A stretch of 8,115 bases of DNA, taken from assembly GCA_031268395.1 (NCBI GenBank), contig JAIRXI010000319.1, positions 1 through 8,115 on the forward strand. Reading direction: 5' to 3'. The position numbers were made by a program, and so were the translations under genes. Below, piece by piece: positions 1 through 7,033 of the stretch (the first letter of the stretch is position 1; every line of letters begins with the position of its first letter). This DNA comes from Tannerella sp. (lineage in GTDB: Bacteria; Bacteroidota; Bacteroidia; Bacteroidales; Tannerellaceae). The notes below the pieces were generated by a model. That model was not told the DNA's origin. It searched no databases and saw nothing but the letters and a program-made list of their open reading frames with translations.

Positions 1-5
1 TCGGC

Positions 6-40
6 GATTGCTTCGTCGTTCCTCCTCGCAATGACGACGG
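6..40. repeat. Palindromic dispersed repeat (GATTGCTTCGT...CCTCGCAATGACG type)
   Basis: The segment can fold in two ways: ATTGC at 7-11 pairs with GCAAT at 28-32, or CGTCGT at 14-19 pairs with ACGACG at 34-39. Its core (GCTTCGT, then CCTCGCAA, then GACG) recurs in related form at 3243-3268. From general knowledge, sequences built on GTCATTGCGAGG...GAAGCAATC are multicopy intergenic palindromes in many bacterial genomes. I infer that this is one copy, possibly continuing left of the window. No coding function is visible. Confidence 0.6.
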
Positions 41-298
41 AATCAGGCTTTTGAGACAGCCCCAAATCACGGCGGCAACAGGAAAGCGTTCTTTGACATA
101 TTGGTTTACACGCAAATTCAGGCGGGATTTGGCTGGCTGAAGGAAATCCTGTATTTTCGTCGCTGTCAGGAATTATTATTTAAAGATGAGCGATTATGAA
201 AAAGATAACAGTTGAAATGACAGAAAGGGGAGAGAGCGGCGGTGCATTTCCTGTCCGGGGACGGTAAAATTCGCCTCCGCCACCCTCCATAACCATAC
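41..298. other. Gene-poor spacer downstream of the S9 peptidase
   Basis: I find no convincing gene here. The stretch lies downstream of the S9 peptidase stop codon. It holds a 23-codon ORF (196-267, plus) and, at 86-104, the motif TTCTTTGACATATTGG, which is not followed by a TAnnTTTG box. An imperfect G/C-rich stem can form between about 235-248 and 267-281. It could end transcription of the peptidase gene, but it has mismatches and no clean U-tract, so no terminator is called. The spacer may include the edge of a gene or decayed element that lies mostly to the left. Confidence 0.5.
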
Positions 299-3076
299 TT
301 ATTCATTCTCCGTCAGTTCCAGTCCCCAGGTTCGTCCCTTTCGGGTTGCCGGGACGCCGTCACGCATCCATACCGGCATGGGTTCGCCCTTCAGGTAGCA
401 GTCAAAAAACTGTTGCAGGCGGACAGCCAGGTCACGCATGTTCCGGCGTTGCGTCAGGTTATGCTCTTCGCCGTTGTACTGGAGCATCCAGACGGTTTTC
501 CCCAGCCGGCGCAGGGCCGTGAAGTATTCGATGCCCTGATACCAGGGGACGGCCCCATCGTTATCATTATGCATGATCAGCAGGGGCGTCTCCACCCGGT
601 CGGCAAAGAAGAGCGGCGAATTTTCGATATACAGATCCCGTCCTTCCCACAGGTGCCTTCCGATACGGCTCTGCTCGCGTTCGTACTGCATCTGCCGGTT
701 TGCTCCCGTACCCCACCGGATGCCCCCGTAGGCGCTGGTCATGTTGGCCACCGGCGCTCCGGCGCCTGCCGCCGCAAACATGGAAGTCCGGGTAATCAGG
801 TGTGCCACCTGGTAGCCGCCCCAGCTCTGCCCCTGTATGCCGATATGTTCCCTGTCCACCCACGGGTGGCGGCAAAGCGCCTCTGCCCCCGCCACGATGG
901 AATTGAAGGCGCTTTGTCCCGGATGTCCGTCGACGTAGTGGATGTTGGGTGTGAAGACCAGATATCCGCGACTGCAGTAGAAGGGGATGTTGATGGTGGA
1001 ACGGCTCGGCGCCGGGGCGAAATAGCGGTACAGTTCGTCCGAATGCCTTTCATAGAAATAGATCAGCAGCGGATAGGTCCGTGTGGAATCGAAGTTTTCG
1101 GGTTTGTAGAGAATCCCTTCCAAATCGAAGCCGTCCTTCGATTTCCAGTACACCAGTTCGGACGTGCCCCAGAGGTAGTCTTTCATCTGCGGGTTGATGT
1201 GGCTCACCTGCGTTTCCCGTTTCCACCGGTCGGACGTGATCCATATATCCGGAGAAAGGTTGAAGTTCGATTTGGTATACAGGAAGACATCCGCCCCTTT
1301 CGCCTTGACGGGCGTCGAAAACGTGTATTTTCCCATGATCTTTTTTTCCAGTCCCTTTCGGGGCGAAAAGACGAAAAAGCCGCTTTCCTTGCTGCGGTTG
1401 TCGAACGCTGAAAACAGGAAGGGTTCGCCGGCTTTCACGTAGTCGTACTCGTTTGTCAGGCGAATATTGCGGAACGTAATTTGGTGTTCGCGACCGTATC
1501 CCCCGGTAATGTTCCGGGGAGGGATCGCGCCCTCCGGGTCGAACTGCCAGATGTCGTACATGTCGTACAGGTAGAGAAAGCGGTCGTCTTCGCTCCAGCC
1601 CATGGCGCCGAAAGATCCCGGTTTTTCGGGACGTTCGCCGCGCGCATCCCGGAAGTCCGCGTCCAGGCCCTCCGTCAGGCAGCGGGTCTGTCTGTCGGCA
1701 ATCGAGTAGAGATACCACCGGGCGCTTTCCCGGTCAAACCATACCAGGTATTTTCCCCGGACGGAGATGCCCGGAGTGTCTCCCGTCCCTTTTGCAACCA
1801 GTGTTCTTTCGCCGGTTTTCGTATGCACGACATAGACGTCGCTGCGGGCTTTGCCTGTCCACTGCGACTCCTTGCGATAGCCGACCGTGCTGAATCCCAT
1901 GGCATAGTCGCTGTTGCCCCGGTCGGCCGTGACGATCTCGGCCAGGTCGACGGAGCCGAGCCGGACGAACTGCTCCGGCGCGTCCATGCTGAACACACAC
2001 AGGTAGGAGCGTTTCAGTTCGCTGCCCAGTCGCTTCAGCTGCACGGTAGGCAAGTAGTCGTCGTCGTAATGCCAGATGTCCAGCTGAGCCTTTTCGCTTT
2101 CGTTGACGGTCGTGTCTTTGGGTGGCAGGACGGGAGCTATGCCGAAATACAGCTTGCGGCCGTCTTCGCTGAAAGAAGGAGCGCGGTTTGCACTGACGGC
2201 CCAGTTGTCGGGCATCTGCACGGAGAGCGTGTCGGCCATTTTCCTGACTTCGACGGAAGCCGTTGCCGCATGAAACAGATCGAACACCTTCGAGTCGTTT
2301 TTCGTCGTGTCTGCCGTAGCCAGAAAAGCGATCTGCTCTTCCTTTTCGTCGAAGGAGGGTGATCTGTATTCCCCTTTCCCCTCCCGCAGGACGACGGAAG
2401 AACGCGTCGCCGGGTCGTAGAGATAGATGCCGGGGACGGCCGTACTGTCGCCGGCTGCGGGTTTGGTGATGTAGGAAAGGTATTTTCCATTTTTGCCGAC
2501 GATATACTGCGAGACGTACGGGATGGTGTCCTGCGTATGGGCGGGCAGGCGATGAATGATCAGGTATTCGTTCTTTTTATCCTGCTTCGCCTGTCTGCCG
2601 GCGGTATCTTCGGGCATGGCGACGGTGTATGCAAAATAACCGGATGCTTTTTCAGGCATCCTGTATCCGTTTGCCTGCCCGATCCTGTGCACCTGCGCCG
2701 TCTCCAGCATTATGTATCCCAGACTGTCTTTCGGCATTTCGTCGGGTTTTTTCCTTTCTTTCCGCGCCTGTTTCTTTTCTGCCTCCGAAGGCCTGATGCG
2801 GAAGACCAGCACCTTCGAATCGCTGCTGATCTGGGGATTGAACCCCCGTTCGATGCGCGTGACGTCCAGCGTTTTGAGATGAGTTACTTCCAAGGTGCTG
2901 TCGCCTTCCTGAGGACTGACAACGCAGGCTGCATACCGTCCGTCGGGACTGATCTGCGTTTCCGAAACACTCTCCCATGCGTCATACACGCTGTGGTCAA
3001 GGGATCTTTTCTGTGCAGAGACGCACACCGGCAGCATGATCATGGCTGCAATGAATAGAGTTCGATTTATTTTCAT
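299..3076 (-). CDS. Secreted S9-family (prolyl oligopeptidase) serine peptidase
   Basis: Predicted exported serine peptidase, probably periplasmic or envelope-associated, that would cleave peptides as DPP-IV/acylaminoacyl-peptidase relatives do; the substrate is unknown. The start gives a typical signal peptide: Lys/Arg at 2-5, a hydrophobic core at 7-20, and likely cleavage after Ala21 (VSA|Q). Residues about 25-630 contain repeated WD/propeller-like strands (e.g. SPDGRYAA, FSEDGRKLYF, WSEDDRFLYL) consistent with an N-terminal beta-propeller. A Lys/Glu-rich insertion at about 98-117 is followed by MPKDSLG. The C-terminal alpha/beta-hydrolase domain (about 650-892) shows the nucleophile motif GQSWGG with Ser751, the acid in HNDNDGAVPW (probably Asp840 by alignment with DPP-IV), and His872 in GEEHNL, so the triad looks intact. 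At 925 residues it is longer than classical DPP-IV proteins but matches the large Bacteroidota S9 proteins I recall. It is a single gene with its own promoter, divergent from ilvE. There is no C-terminal type IX sorting domain. Confidence 0.93.
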   Translation of the reverse strand: MKINRTLFIAAMIMLPVCVSAQKRSLDHSVYDAWESVSETQISPDGRYAACVVSPQEGDSTLEVTHLKTLDVTRIERGFNPQISSDSKVLVFRIRPSEAEKKQARKERKKPDEMPKDSLGYIMLETAQVHRIGQANGYRMPEKASGYFAYTVAMPEDTAGRQAKQDKKNEYLIIHRLPAHTQDTIPYVSQYIVGKNGKYLSYITKPAAGDSTAVPGIYLYDPATRSSVVLREGKGEYRSPSFDEKEEQIAFLATADTTKNDSKVFDLFHAATASVEVRKMADTLSVQMPDNWAVSANRAPSFSEDGRKLYFGIAPVLPPKDTTVNESEKAQLDIWHYDDDYLPTVQLKRLGSELKRSYLCVFSMDAPEQFVRLGSVDLAEIVTADRGNSDYAMGFSTVGYRKESQWTGKARSDVYVVHTKTGERTLVAKGTGDTPGISVRGKYLVWFDRESARWYLYSIADRQTRCLTEGLDADFRDARGERPEKPGSFGAMGWSEDDRFLYLYDMYDIWQFDPEGAIPPRNITGGYGREHQITFRNIRLTNEYDYVKAGEPFLFSAFDNRSKESGFFVFSPRKGLEKKIMGKYTFSTPVKAKGADVFLYTKSNFNLSPDIWITSDRWKRETQVSHINPQMKDYLWGTSELVYWKSKDGFDLEGILYKPENFDSTRTYPLLIYFYERHSDELYRYFAPAPSRSTINIPFYCSRGYLVFTPNIHYVDGHPGQSAFNSIVAGAEALCRHPWVDREHIGIQGQSWGGYQVAHLITRTSMFAAAGAGAPVANMTSAYGGIRWGTGANRQMQYEREQSRIGRHLWEGRDLYIENSPLFFADRVETPLLIMHNDNDGAVPWYQGIEYFTALRRLGKTVWMLQYNGEEHNLTQRRNMRDLAVRLQQFFDCYLKGEPMPVWMRDGVPATRKGRTWGLELTENE

Positions 3077-3120
3077 CCGTTATTTCTATGATTTGAACAA
3101 TAGTTGTATTTATCAGGCGG

Positions 3121-3150
3121 CAAATATAATTAATATTTTCATGAAACAAA
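3121..3150 (-). promoter_or_regulatory. Predicted Bacteroidetes-type promoter of the S9 peptidase gene
   Basis: On the minus strand, TATATTTG (plus-strand 3121-3128) matches the TAnnTTTG -7 consensus of Bacteroidota housekeeping promoters. TTTG (3147-3150) lies 18 bp upstream as a candidate -33 element, slightly closer than the usual 19-21 bp. This predicts a start near 3114 and a leader of roughly 38 nt. The region just before the ATG at 3076 has no Shine-Dalgarno sequence, which is usual in this phylum. Confidence 0.6.
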
Positions 3151-3155
3151 AGAAC

Positions 3156-3337
3156 GCATTTCAAATTTCAAATGGGTGCATTTCAAATTGTCGCGTCCCG
3201 TCATAGCGAAAACTGTGAAACCATCCGGACTGCGCGGTGGCCGGATGGCTTCGTGCCTCGCAACGACGGGACATGCCTCGCAATTTTGCAGTGACGATTT
3301 GAAATGCGCCCCTTGCTAATTTGAAACGCACCCATTT
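3156..3337. repeat. Nested inverted-repeat (palindromic, MITE/REP-like) element
   Basis: The outermost matched arms are AAATGGGTGCATTTCAAATT at 3170-3189 and its reverse complement at 3318-3337, with 19 of 20 positions matching. The 12-mer GCATTTCAAATT occurs twice on the left (3156-3167, 3178-3189) and twice inverted on the right (3296-3307, 3318-3329, one mismatch each). Both pairs have the same 22-bp period. Further in, GTCCCGTC (3195-3202) pairs with GACGGGAC (3265-3272). At the centre, 3217-3228 pairs with 3241-3252 (11 of 12 positions) around a 12-nt loop. It contains no ORF of note and no clear target-site duplication. It sits between two divergent promoters. Confidence 0.75.
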
Positions 3338-3350
3338 CCGGAAAAATGTT

Positions 3351-3358
3351 TACTTTTG
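3351..3358 (+). promoter_or_regulatory. Predicted -7 box of the ilvE promoter
   Basis: TACTTTTG matches TAnnTTTG and lies 27 bp before the ilvE ATG, giving a leader of only about 20 nt. No convincing -33 TTTG lies at the usual 19-21 bp. The nearest TTTG (3320-3323) is 27 bp away, inside the right arm of the inverted repeat. The promoter is plausible, but its upstream element is uncertain. No leader peptide or attenuator-type structure is visible. Confidence 0.5.
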
Positions 3359-3385
3359 CCGAAGTATATAATTATATAGAAATCT

Positions 3386-4405
3386 ATGGAAAATTTGAAC
3401 TGGAGCGAACTGCCGTTTGGATATCTGAAAACGGATTACAACATAAGATGTTATTACCAACATGGTCAGTGGGGTGAACTCGAAGTAAATTCTTCGGAAG
3501 TAATCAATATTCACATGGCGGCAACCTGCCTGCACTACGGTCAGGAAGCGTTTGAAGGGCTGAAGGCCTTTCGCGGAAAAGACGGGAAAATCCGCGTCTT
3601 TCGGATGGATGAAAACGCGTTGCGGTTACAGGCCTCCAGTCGGGGAATCAAGATGGCCGAGTTTCCGGTCGAAAAGTTTCAGGAAGCGGTGCGGAAGGTG
3701 ATTCGGCTGAACGAACGCTTTGTGCCGCCCTGCGGAAGCGGAGCATCCCTGTATATCCGACCGCTGCTGCTGGGCATGGAGGCAAAAGTGGGCGTAAGTC
3801 CGGCCAGTGAATATATGTTTCTGGTCTTTGTCACGCCAGTCGGACCTTATTTCAAGACGGGCTTCAAGCCCGTGCCGGTCTGCATCATGCGCGAATATGA
3901 CCGTGCCGCGCCTCATGGCACAGGTGCTTTCAAGGTCGGTGGAAACTACGCCGCCAGTTTGGTGGCTGGCAATATAGCGAACGAAAAGGGATATGCCACC
4001 ATACTATATCTCGACCCGAAGGAAAAGAAATATATCGACGAGTGTGGCCCGGCCAATTTCTTCGCCATTCGTAACAATACCTATATCACATCGGCTTCCG
4101 AGTCCATTCTCCCCTCCATCACCAACATGAGTCTCCGACAATTGGCGGCTGACATGGGACTGAAGGTGGAATGCCGTCCGATCCCGATTGAGGAACTGTC
4201 CACGTTTGAAGAAGCAGCCGAATGCGGTACGGCAGCCGTAGTGACGCCGATCTCCCGTATCGACGACCTGAATGAAAGCCGGTCTTATCTGTTTTCGTTC
4301 GACGGCAAGCCTGGCGCCGTTTGCGAAAAACTCTATCACAAACTCCTCGCTATCCAGACCGGCGATGAACCCGACCCATATGGATGGACGGAAATAATCG
4401 TCTGA
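3386..4405 (+). CDS. ilvE: Branched-chain amino acid aminotransferase
   Basis: PLP-dependent class IV aminotransferase, cytosolic. It catalyses the last step of leucine, isoleucine and valine synthesis (2-oxoacid plus glutamate) and the first step of their breakdown (EC 2.6.1.42). The 339-residue length is normal for the Bacteroidota/eukaryotic-type BCAT branch. Visible motifs in order: LHYGQEAFEGLKAF at 49-62, YIRP at 123-126, the catalytic Schiff-base lysine Lys183 in GAFKVGGNYA, DECGPANFF at 218-226 (the family's E-x-G-x-x-N-x-F signature), and the phosphate-binding ECGTAAVVTPI at 279-289. The ATG at 3386 places the conserved start (NLNWSELPFGY) at the N-terminus and follows an AT-rich leader with no Shine-Dalgarno. 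It is first in a likely two-gene unit with priA, which begins 39 bp downstream. I see no truncation or missing key residue. The human-type redox CxxC motif is absent. Confidence 0.97.
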   Translation: MENLNWSELPFGYLKTDYNIRCYYQHGQWGELEVNSSEVINIHMAATCLHYGQEAFEGLKAFRGKDGKIRVFRMDENALRLQASSRGIKMAEFPVEKFQEAVRKVIRLNERFVPPCGSGASLYIRPLLLGMEAKVGVSPASEYMFLVFVTPVGPYFKTGFKPVPVCIMREYDRAAPHGTGAFKVGGNYAASLVAGNIANEKGYATILYLDPKEKKYIDECGPANFFAIRNNTYITSASESILPSITNMSLRQLAADMGLKVECRPIPIEELSTFEEAAECGTAAVVTPISRIDDLNESRSYLFSFDGKPGAVCEKLYHKLLAIQTGDEPDPYGWTEIIV

Positions 4406-4421
4406 CAGGGAAGCCTGTGCG

Positions 4422-4448
4422 ATGACGCAACGAATCGCCTGCCTGTGA
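4422..4448 (+). other. Tiny ORF overlapping the priA start (possible coupling)
   Basis: ATG at 4422 opens an 8-codon ORF (MTQRIACL). Its TGA (4446-4448) overlaps the priA GTG (4445-4447) as GTGA. AGGGA at 4407-4411 lies 10 bp before the ATG and could act as a weak ribosome-binding site. The arrangement resembles start/stop overlaps used for translational coupling, but an ORF this short can arise by chance and the peptide resembles nothing I know. Confidence 0.25.
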
Positions 4449-6907
4449 AATACGCCGAAGTTATATTACCTTTCCCGCTGAACAATACATATACGTATTG
4501 CATTCCGGAAGGGATGGAAGCGTCTGTAGGGAAGAATTTCCGGGTGATTGTCCCTTTCGGAAAGAGGCGTTACTACACGGCCATCGTCAAAGCCATCCGA
4601 GAACAGGCTCCGGAAATGCCGTCCGGCGCCCTCAAGGAGATTTTTGTGCCGCTGGATGAAACGCCGATACTGTCGCCCATGCAAATGCCATTTTGGGAAT
4701 GGGTGGCGTCCTACTACCTGTGCACGCTGGGCGATGTATACAAAGCTGCCGTTCCGCCCGAATTGAAACTGGAAAGCGAGACTGTCGTTTTCCGTTGCGA
4801 CGGGACGGAGGCGCAACATCCCCTCCCTCCCAAGGAACAGGCCCTGCTGGATGCTTTCGGCAGAGAGGCCGGCCTGACCGTTTCGACTCTGGAGAAGAAA
4901 ACCGGCCTGCACCACCTGATTCCAGCACTGAACTCGCTGGTAAACCAGGGATTTGTAACGGTCAGCGAAGCGCTTGGCCGGGGCTTCGTCCCGAAAACGG
5001 AAACTTGCGTCCGGCTGGCTCCGAAATATGTCCGGGAAGAAGAATTGACGCCCGTATTCGATCAACTGCAACGCGCCGAACAGCAGAAAAAACTCCTTCT
5101 TACCTTTCTGGAGCAGGCGCAATCCTTTTCGCAACCTTTCGCCGCTGAACTGTCCAGGAAAGAACTGCTGCACGCTGCAGGCGTCAAGGCTCCCATACTG
5201 GATGCACTGCTGAAACGGGGAATACTGACGGCTCACGAAAAGGAAACCAGCCGTCTCCGGTCTCCGGCAGAGGTCACGCAGCCGTTGCATACATTAACCG
5301 CCGCGCAGCAGGCGGCTTGCGAAGATATACTGCAACTATTTACCAAAAAATCCGTGTGTCTGCTGCACGGCGTACCTTTCAGCGGAAAAACAGAGGTTTA
5401 CATGCACCTGATCACGGATACCCTGCAACGAGGTCGGCAGGCGCTGTACATGCTCCCGGAGATCGCGCTCACGATGCAGGTTACGGAACGGCTGTCGCAC
5501 ACGTTCGGCGACCGGATACTTTTCTACCATTCCGGTCTCTCCGGCCACGAACGGACGGAAACCTGGAATCGCCTGCTACAAGCCAAGCAATCCCTGCTGG
5601 TTGTGGGTGTACGTTCGTCGCTTTTCCTGCCATTTTCCGGGCTGGGGTTAGTCATTGTCGACGAGGAACAGGAACCTTCCTACAGGCAGTCGGATCCTGC
5701 GCCGCGCTACCATGCACGCAATGCGGCCCTTGTGCTGGCATCCATACACGGTGCAAAAACACTGCTGGGTTCGGCCACGCCGTCGCTGGAATCCTGGCTG
5801 AATGCCCAGACGGGCAAATACGGGCGGGTTGTGTTGAAAACGCGCTACGGCGCAGACTTCCCTCCACAAATATACTTGGCTGATATCAAGGATTTGAAGC
5901 GCCGAAAAATCATGAAGGACACCCTGTTTTCTCCCCTGCTGAAAAAGAAAATGGATGAAGCTCTGTCGTGTGGCGAACAGGTAATTCTGTTCCAGAACCG
6001 GCGCGGATTTGCCCCGATGATGAAATGCAGTTCGTGCCACCAGGTGCTGCACTGCATCCGGTGCGACGTCAGCCTAACCTGGCACAAGCAGGCCAACCGG
6101 ATGATTTGTCACTATTGCGGCTATTCAACACCATTACCTTCCCGCTGCCCGTCGTGCAACGACAGCGAAATGCGGCTGTTCGGTTTCGGTACAGAAAAGG
6201 TCGAAGAAGAGATGACCACACTTTTCCCCGGGACGAAGACGGCACGCCTTGATTTCGACACGGCGCATTCCCGCAGAGCCTGCGAACGTATCCTGGCGGA
6301 GTTTGAACAGGGTAAAATGCAAGTACTGATCGGCACGCAGATGATTGCCAGGGGACTGAACTTCGATCGCGTGAGTGTAGTGGGTGTGCTGAATGCGGAC
6401 AGCCTGATGAATGTACCTGATTTCAGGGCGCACGAACGGGCGTTCCAGTTGATGATGCAAATAGGCGGTCGCGTCGGCCGGCGGGAAAAGCAGGGAACAG
6501 TCGTGATACAGACTTCTCAGCCGGATCATCCCCTGTTGCAGATGATTTGCACGTCCGATTACGAAGGCATGGCGCAAAACCTGCTAAACGAACGACAGAT
6601 ATTCTGCTATCCCCCGTATATTCGGATGATTACCGTTATCCTGCGCGCTTACGAAGAACAGGTACTGACACATTTTTCCGCTGCGTATGCGGAAAAAATG
6701 CGCGGGGCAATGGGCGCGCGGGTATACGGCCCGTTTGCTCCTCCGATCAACCGGGTTCAGACACTGCATGTACGTCATATCGTGCTGAAAATTGAACGTT
6801 CCCTGACGGTCGACTTCGTCCGCGGAATGCTGGAAACCGTCTGTCGGGAAATGCTGTCGTTCCCCAATCATCAACACGTGAAAATACATTATGAAATAGA
6901 TAATTAA
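4445..6907 (+). CDS. priA: Primosomal protein N' (replication restart helicase PriA)
   Basis: SF2 DNA helicase that recognises abandoned or repaired forks and reloads the replicative helicase. At 820 residues it is longer than E. coli PriA (732), as I recall is usual in Bacteroidota. The GTG start yields KYAEVILPFPLNNTYTY, the expected beginning of the N-terminal DNA-binding domain (about 1-105). The first in-frame ATG (Met24) would cut into that domain. Helicase motifs: Walker A GVPFSGKT at 309-316, LPEIALT at 337-343, Walker B DEEQ at 406-409, GSATPS at 442-447, GTQMIARG at 630-637, and QIGGRVGR at 672-679. All eight zinc-binding cysteines are present as four CxxC pairs: 528/531, 537/540, 555/558, 568/571. 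Oddities: DEEQ instead of the usual PriA DEEH, VGVRSS (387-392) where GTRSA is typical, and Pro-Phe inside Walker A. Zinc sites and ATPase core otherwise look intact. Probably cotranscribed with ilvE. Confidence 0.96.
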   Translation: MKYAEVILPFPLNNTYTYCIPEGMEASVGKNFRVIVPFGKRRYYTAIVKAIREQAPEMPSGALKEIFVPLDETPILSPMQMPFWEWVASYYLCTLGDVYKAAVPPELKLESETVVFRCDGTEAQHPLPPKEQALLDAFGREAGLTVSTLEKKTGLHHLIPALNSLVNQGFVTVSEALGRGFVPKTETCVRLAPKYVREEELTPVFDQLQRAEQQKKLLLTFLEQAQSFSQPFAAELSRKELLHAAGVKAPILDALLKRGILTAHEKETSRLRSPAEVTQPLHTLTAAQQAACEDILQLFTKKSVCLLHGVPFSGKTEVYMHLITDTLQRGRQALYMLPEIALTMQVTERLSHTFGDRILFYHSGLSGHERTETWNRLLQAKQSLLVVGVRSSLFLPFSGLGLVIVDEEQEPSYRQSDPAPRYHARNAALVLASIHGAKTLLGSATPSLESWLNAQTGKYGRVVLKTRYGADFPPQIYLADIKDLKRRKIMKDTLFSPLLKKKMDEALSCGEQVILFQNRRGFAPMMKCSSCHQVLHCIRCDVSLTWHKQANRMICHYCGYSTPLPSRCPSCNDSEMRLFGFGTEKVEEEMTTLFPGTKTARLDFDTAHSRRACERILAEFEQGKMQVLIGTQMIARGLNFDRVSVVGVLNADSLMNVPDFRAHERAFQLMMQIGGRVGRREKQGTVVIQTSQPDHPLLQMICTSDYEGMAQNLLNERQIFCYPPYIRMITVILRAYEEQVLTHFSAAYAEKMRGAMGARVYGPFAPPINRVQTLHVRHIVLKIERSLTVDFVRGMLETVCREMLSFPNHQHVKIHYEIDN

Positions 6908-6944
6908 ATGAGAAACTACTACCGGGGATGTATACGACATATTT

Positions 6945-7033
6945 GTAGAGACGTTATTCATCGTACCTCCGCATAACACCCATACATCATTGGATATTAT
7001 TTCGCATAGAGACGCGATAAATCGCGTCTCTAC
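6945..7033. repeat. Pair of GTAGAGACG...CGTCTCTAC repeats, one decayed and one intact
   Basis: GTAGAGACG at 6945-6953 is the inverted partner of CGTCTCTAC at 7025-7033. The region reads as two copies of the same palindrome: a degraded one at about 6945-6970 (TAGAGACG, then ATCG, then drift) and an intact one at 7007-7032. From general knowledge, GTAGAGACGCG...CGCGTCTCTAC palindromes are multicopy intergenic repeats in Bacteroidota and cyanobacteria; I could not count copies here. Confidence 0.6.
7007..7032. terminator. Perfect hairpin between convergent priA and ThuA gene (possible bidirectional terminator)
   Basis: TAGAGACGCGA (7007-7017) pairs perfectly with TCGCGTCTCTA (7022-7032) around a TAAA loop, an 11-bp stem. 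It sits about 100 bp past the priA stop and about 95 bp past the ThuA gene stop, where a shared terminator would be expected. Neither strand has a strong U-run directly after the stem, so termination is an inference from position and structure. It may simply be a dispersed repeat. Confidence 0.4.

Noticed and set aside
235..281. Rho-independent terminator for the S9 peptidase gene
   Set aside because: The stem has several mismatches and is not followed by a clear U-tract on the minus strand, so it is too weak to call.
413..1411. 332-codon open frame on the plus strand
   Set aside because: It lies wholly antisense to the S9 peptidase catalytic domain, which has intact motifs. The translation shows no recognisable domain, and long antisense frames are common opposite GC-rich genes.
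1481..2362. 293-codon open frame on the plus strand
   Set aside because: Antisense to the propeller region of the S9 peptidase; the composition looks like reverse-strand shadow (many Val/Arg/His/Gln) and there is no promoter or family resemblance.
3156..3337. Possible CRISPR array because of the repeated GCATTTCAAATT units
   Set aside because: There are only two units on each side, in inverted orientation, with a 22-bp period and no unique spacers of CRISPR size. The symmetry is palindromic, not a direct-repeat array.
4445..4600. Frameshifted or truncated priA start
   Set aside because: The GTG start gives the expected PriA N-terminus, and the frame is continuous to the natural C-terminus with all motifs in order, so there is no sign of a frameshift.
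4466..5290. 274-codon open frame on the minus strand
   Set aside because: Fully antisense to the N-terminal half of priA, with no recognisable domain.
6908..6976. 22-codon ORF directly after the priA stop (MRNYYRG...)
   Set aside because: It runs into the decayed CGTCTCTAC repeat and has no ribosome-binding site or family resemblance. The ATG merely overlaps the TAAATG context after priA.
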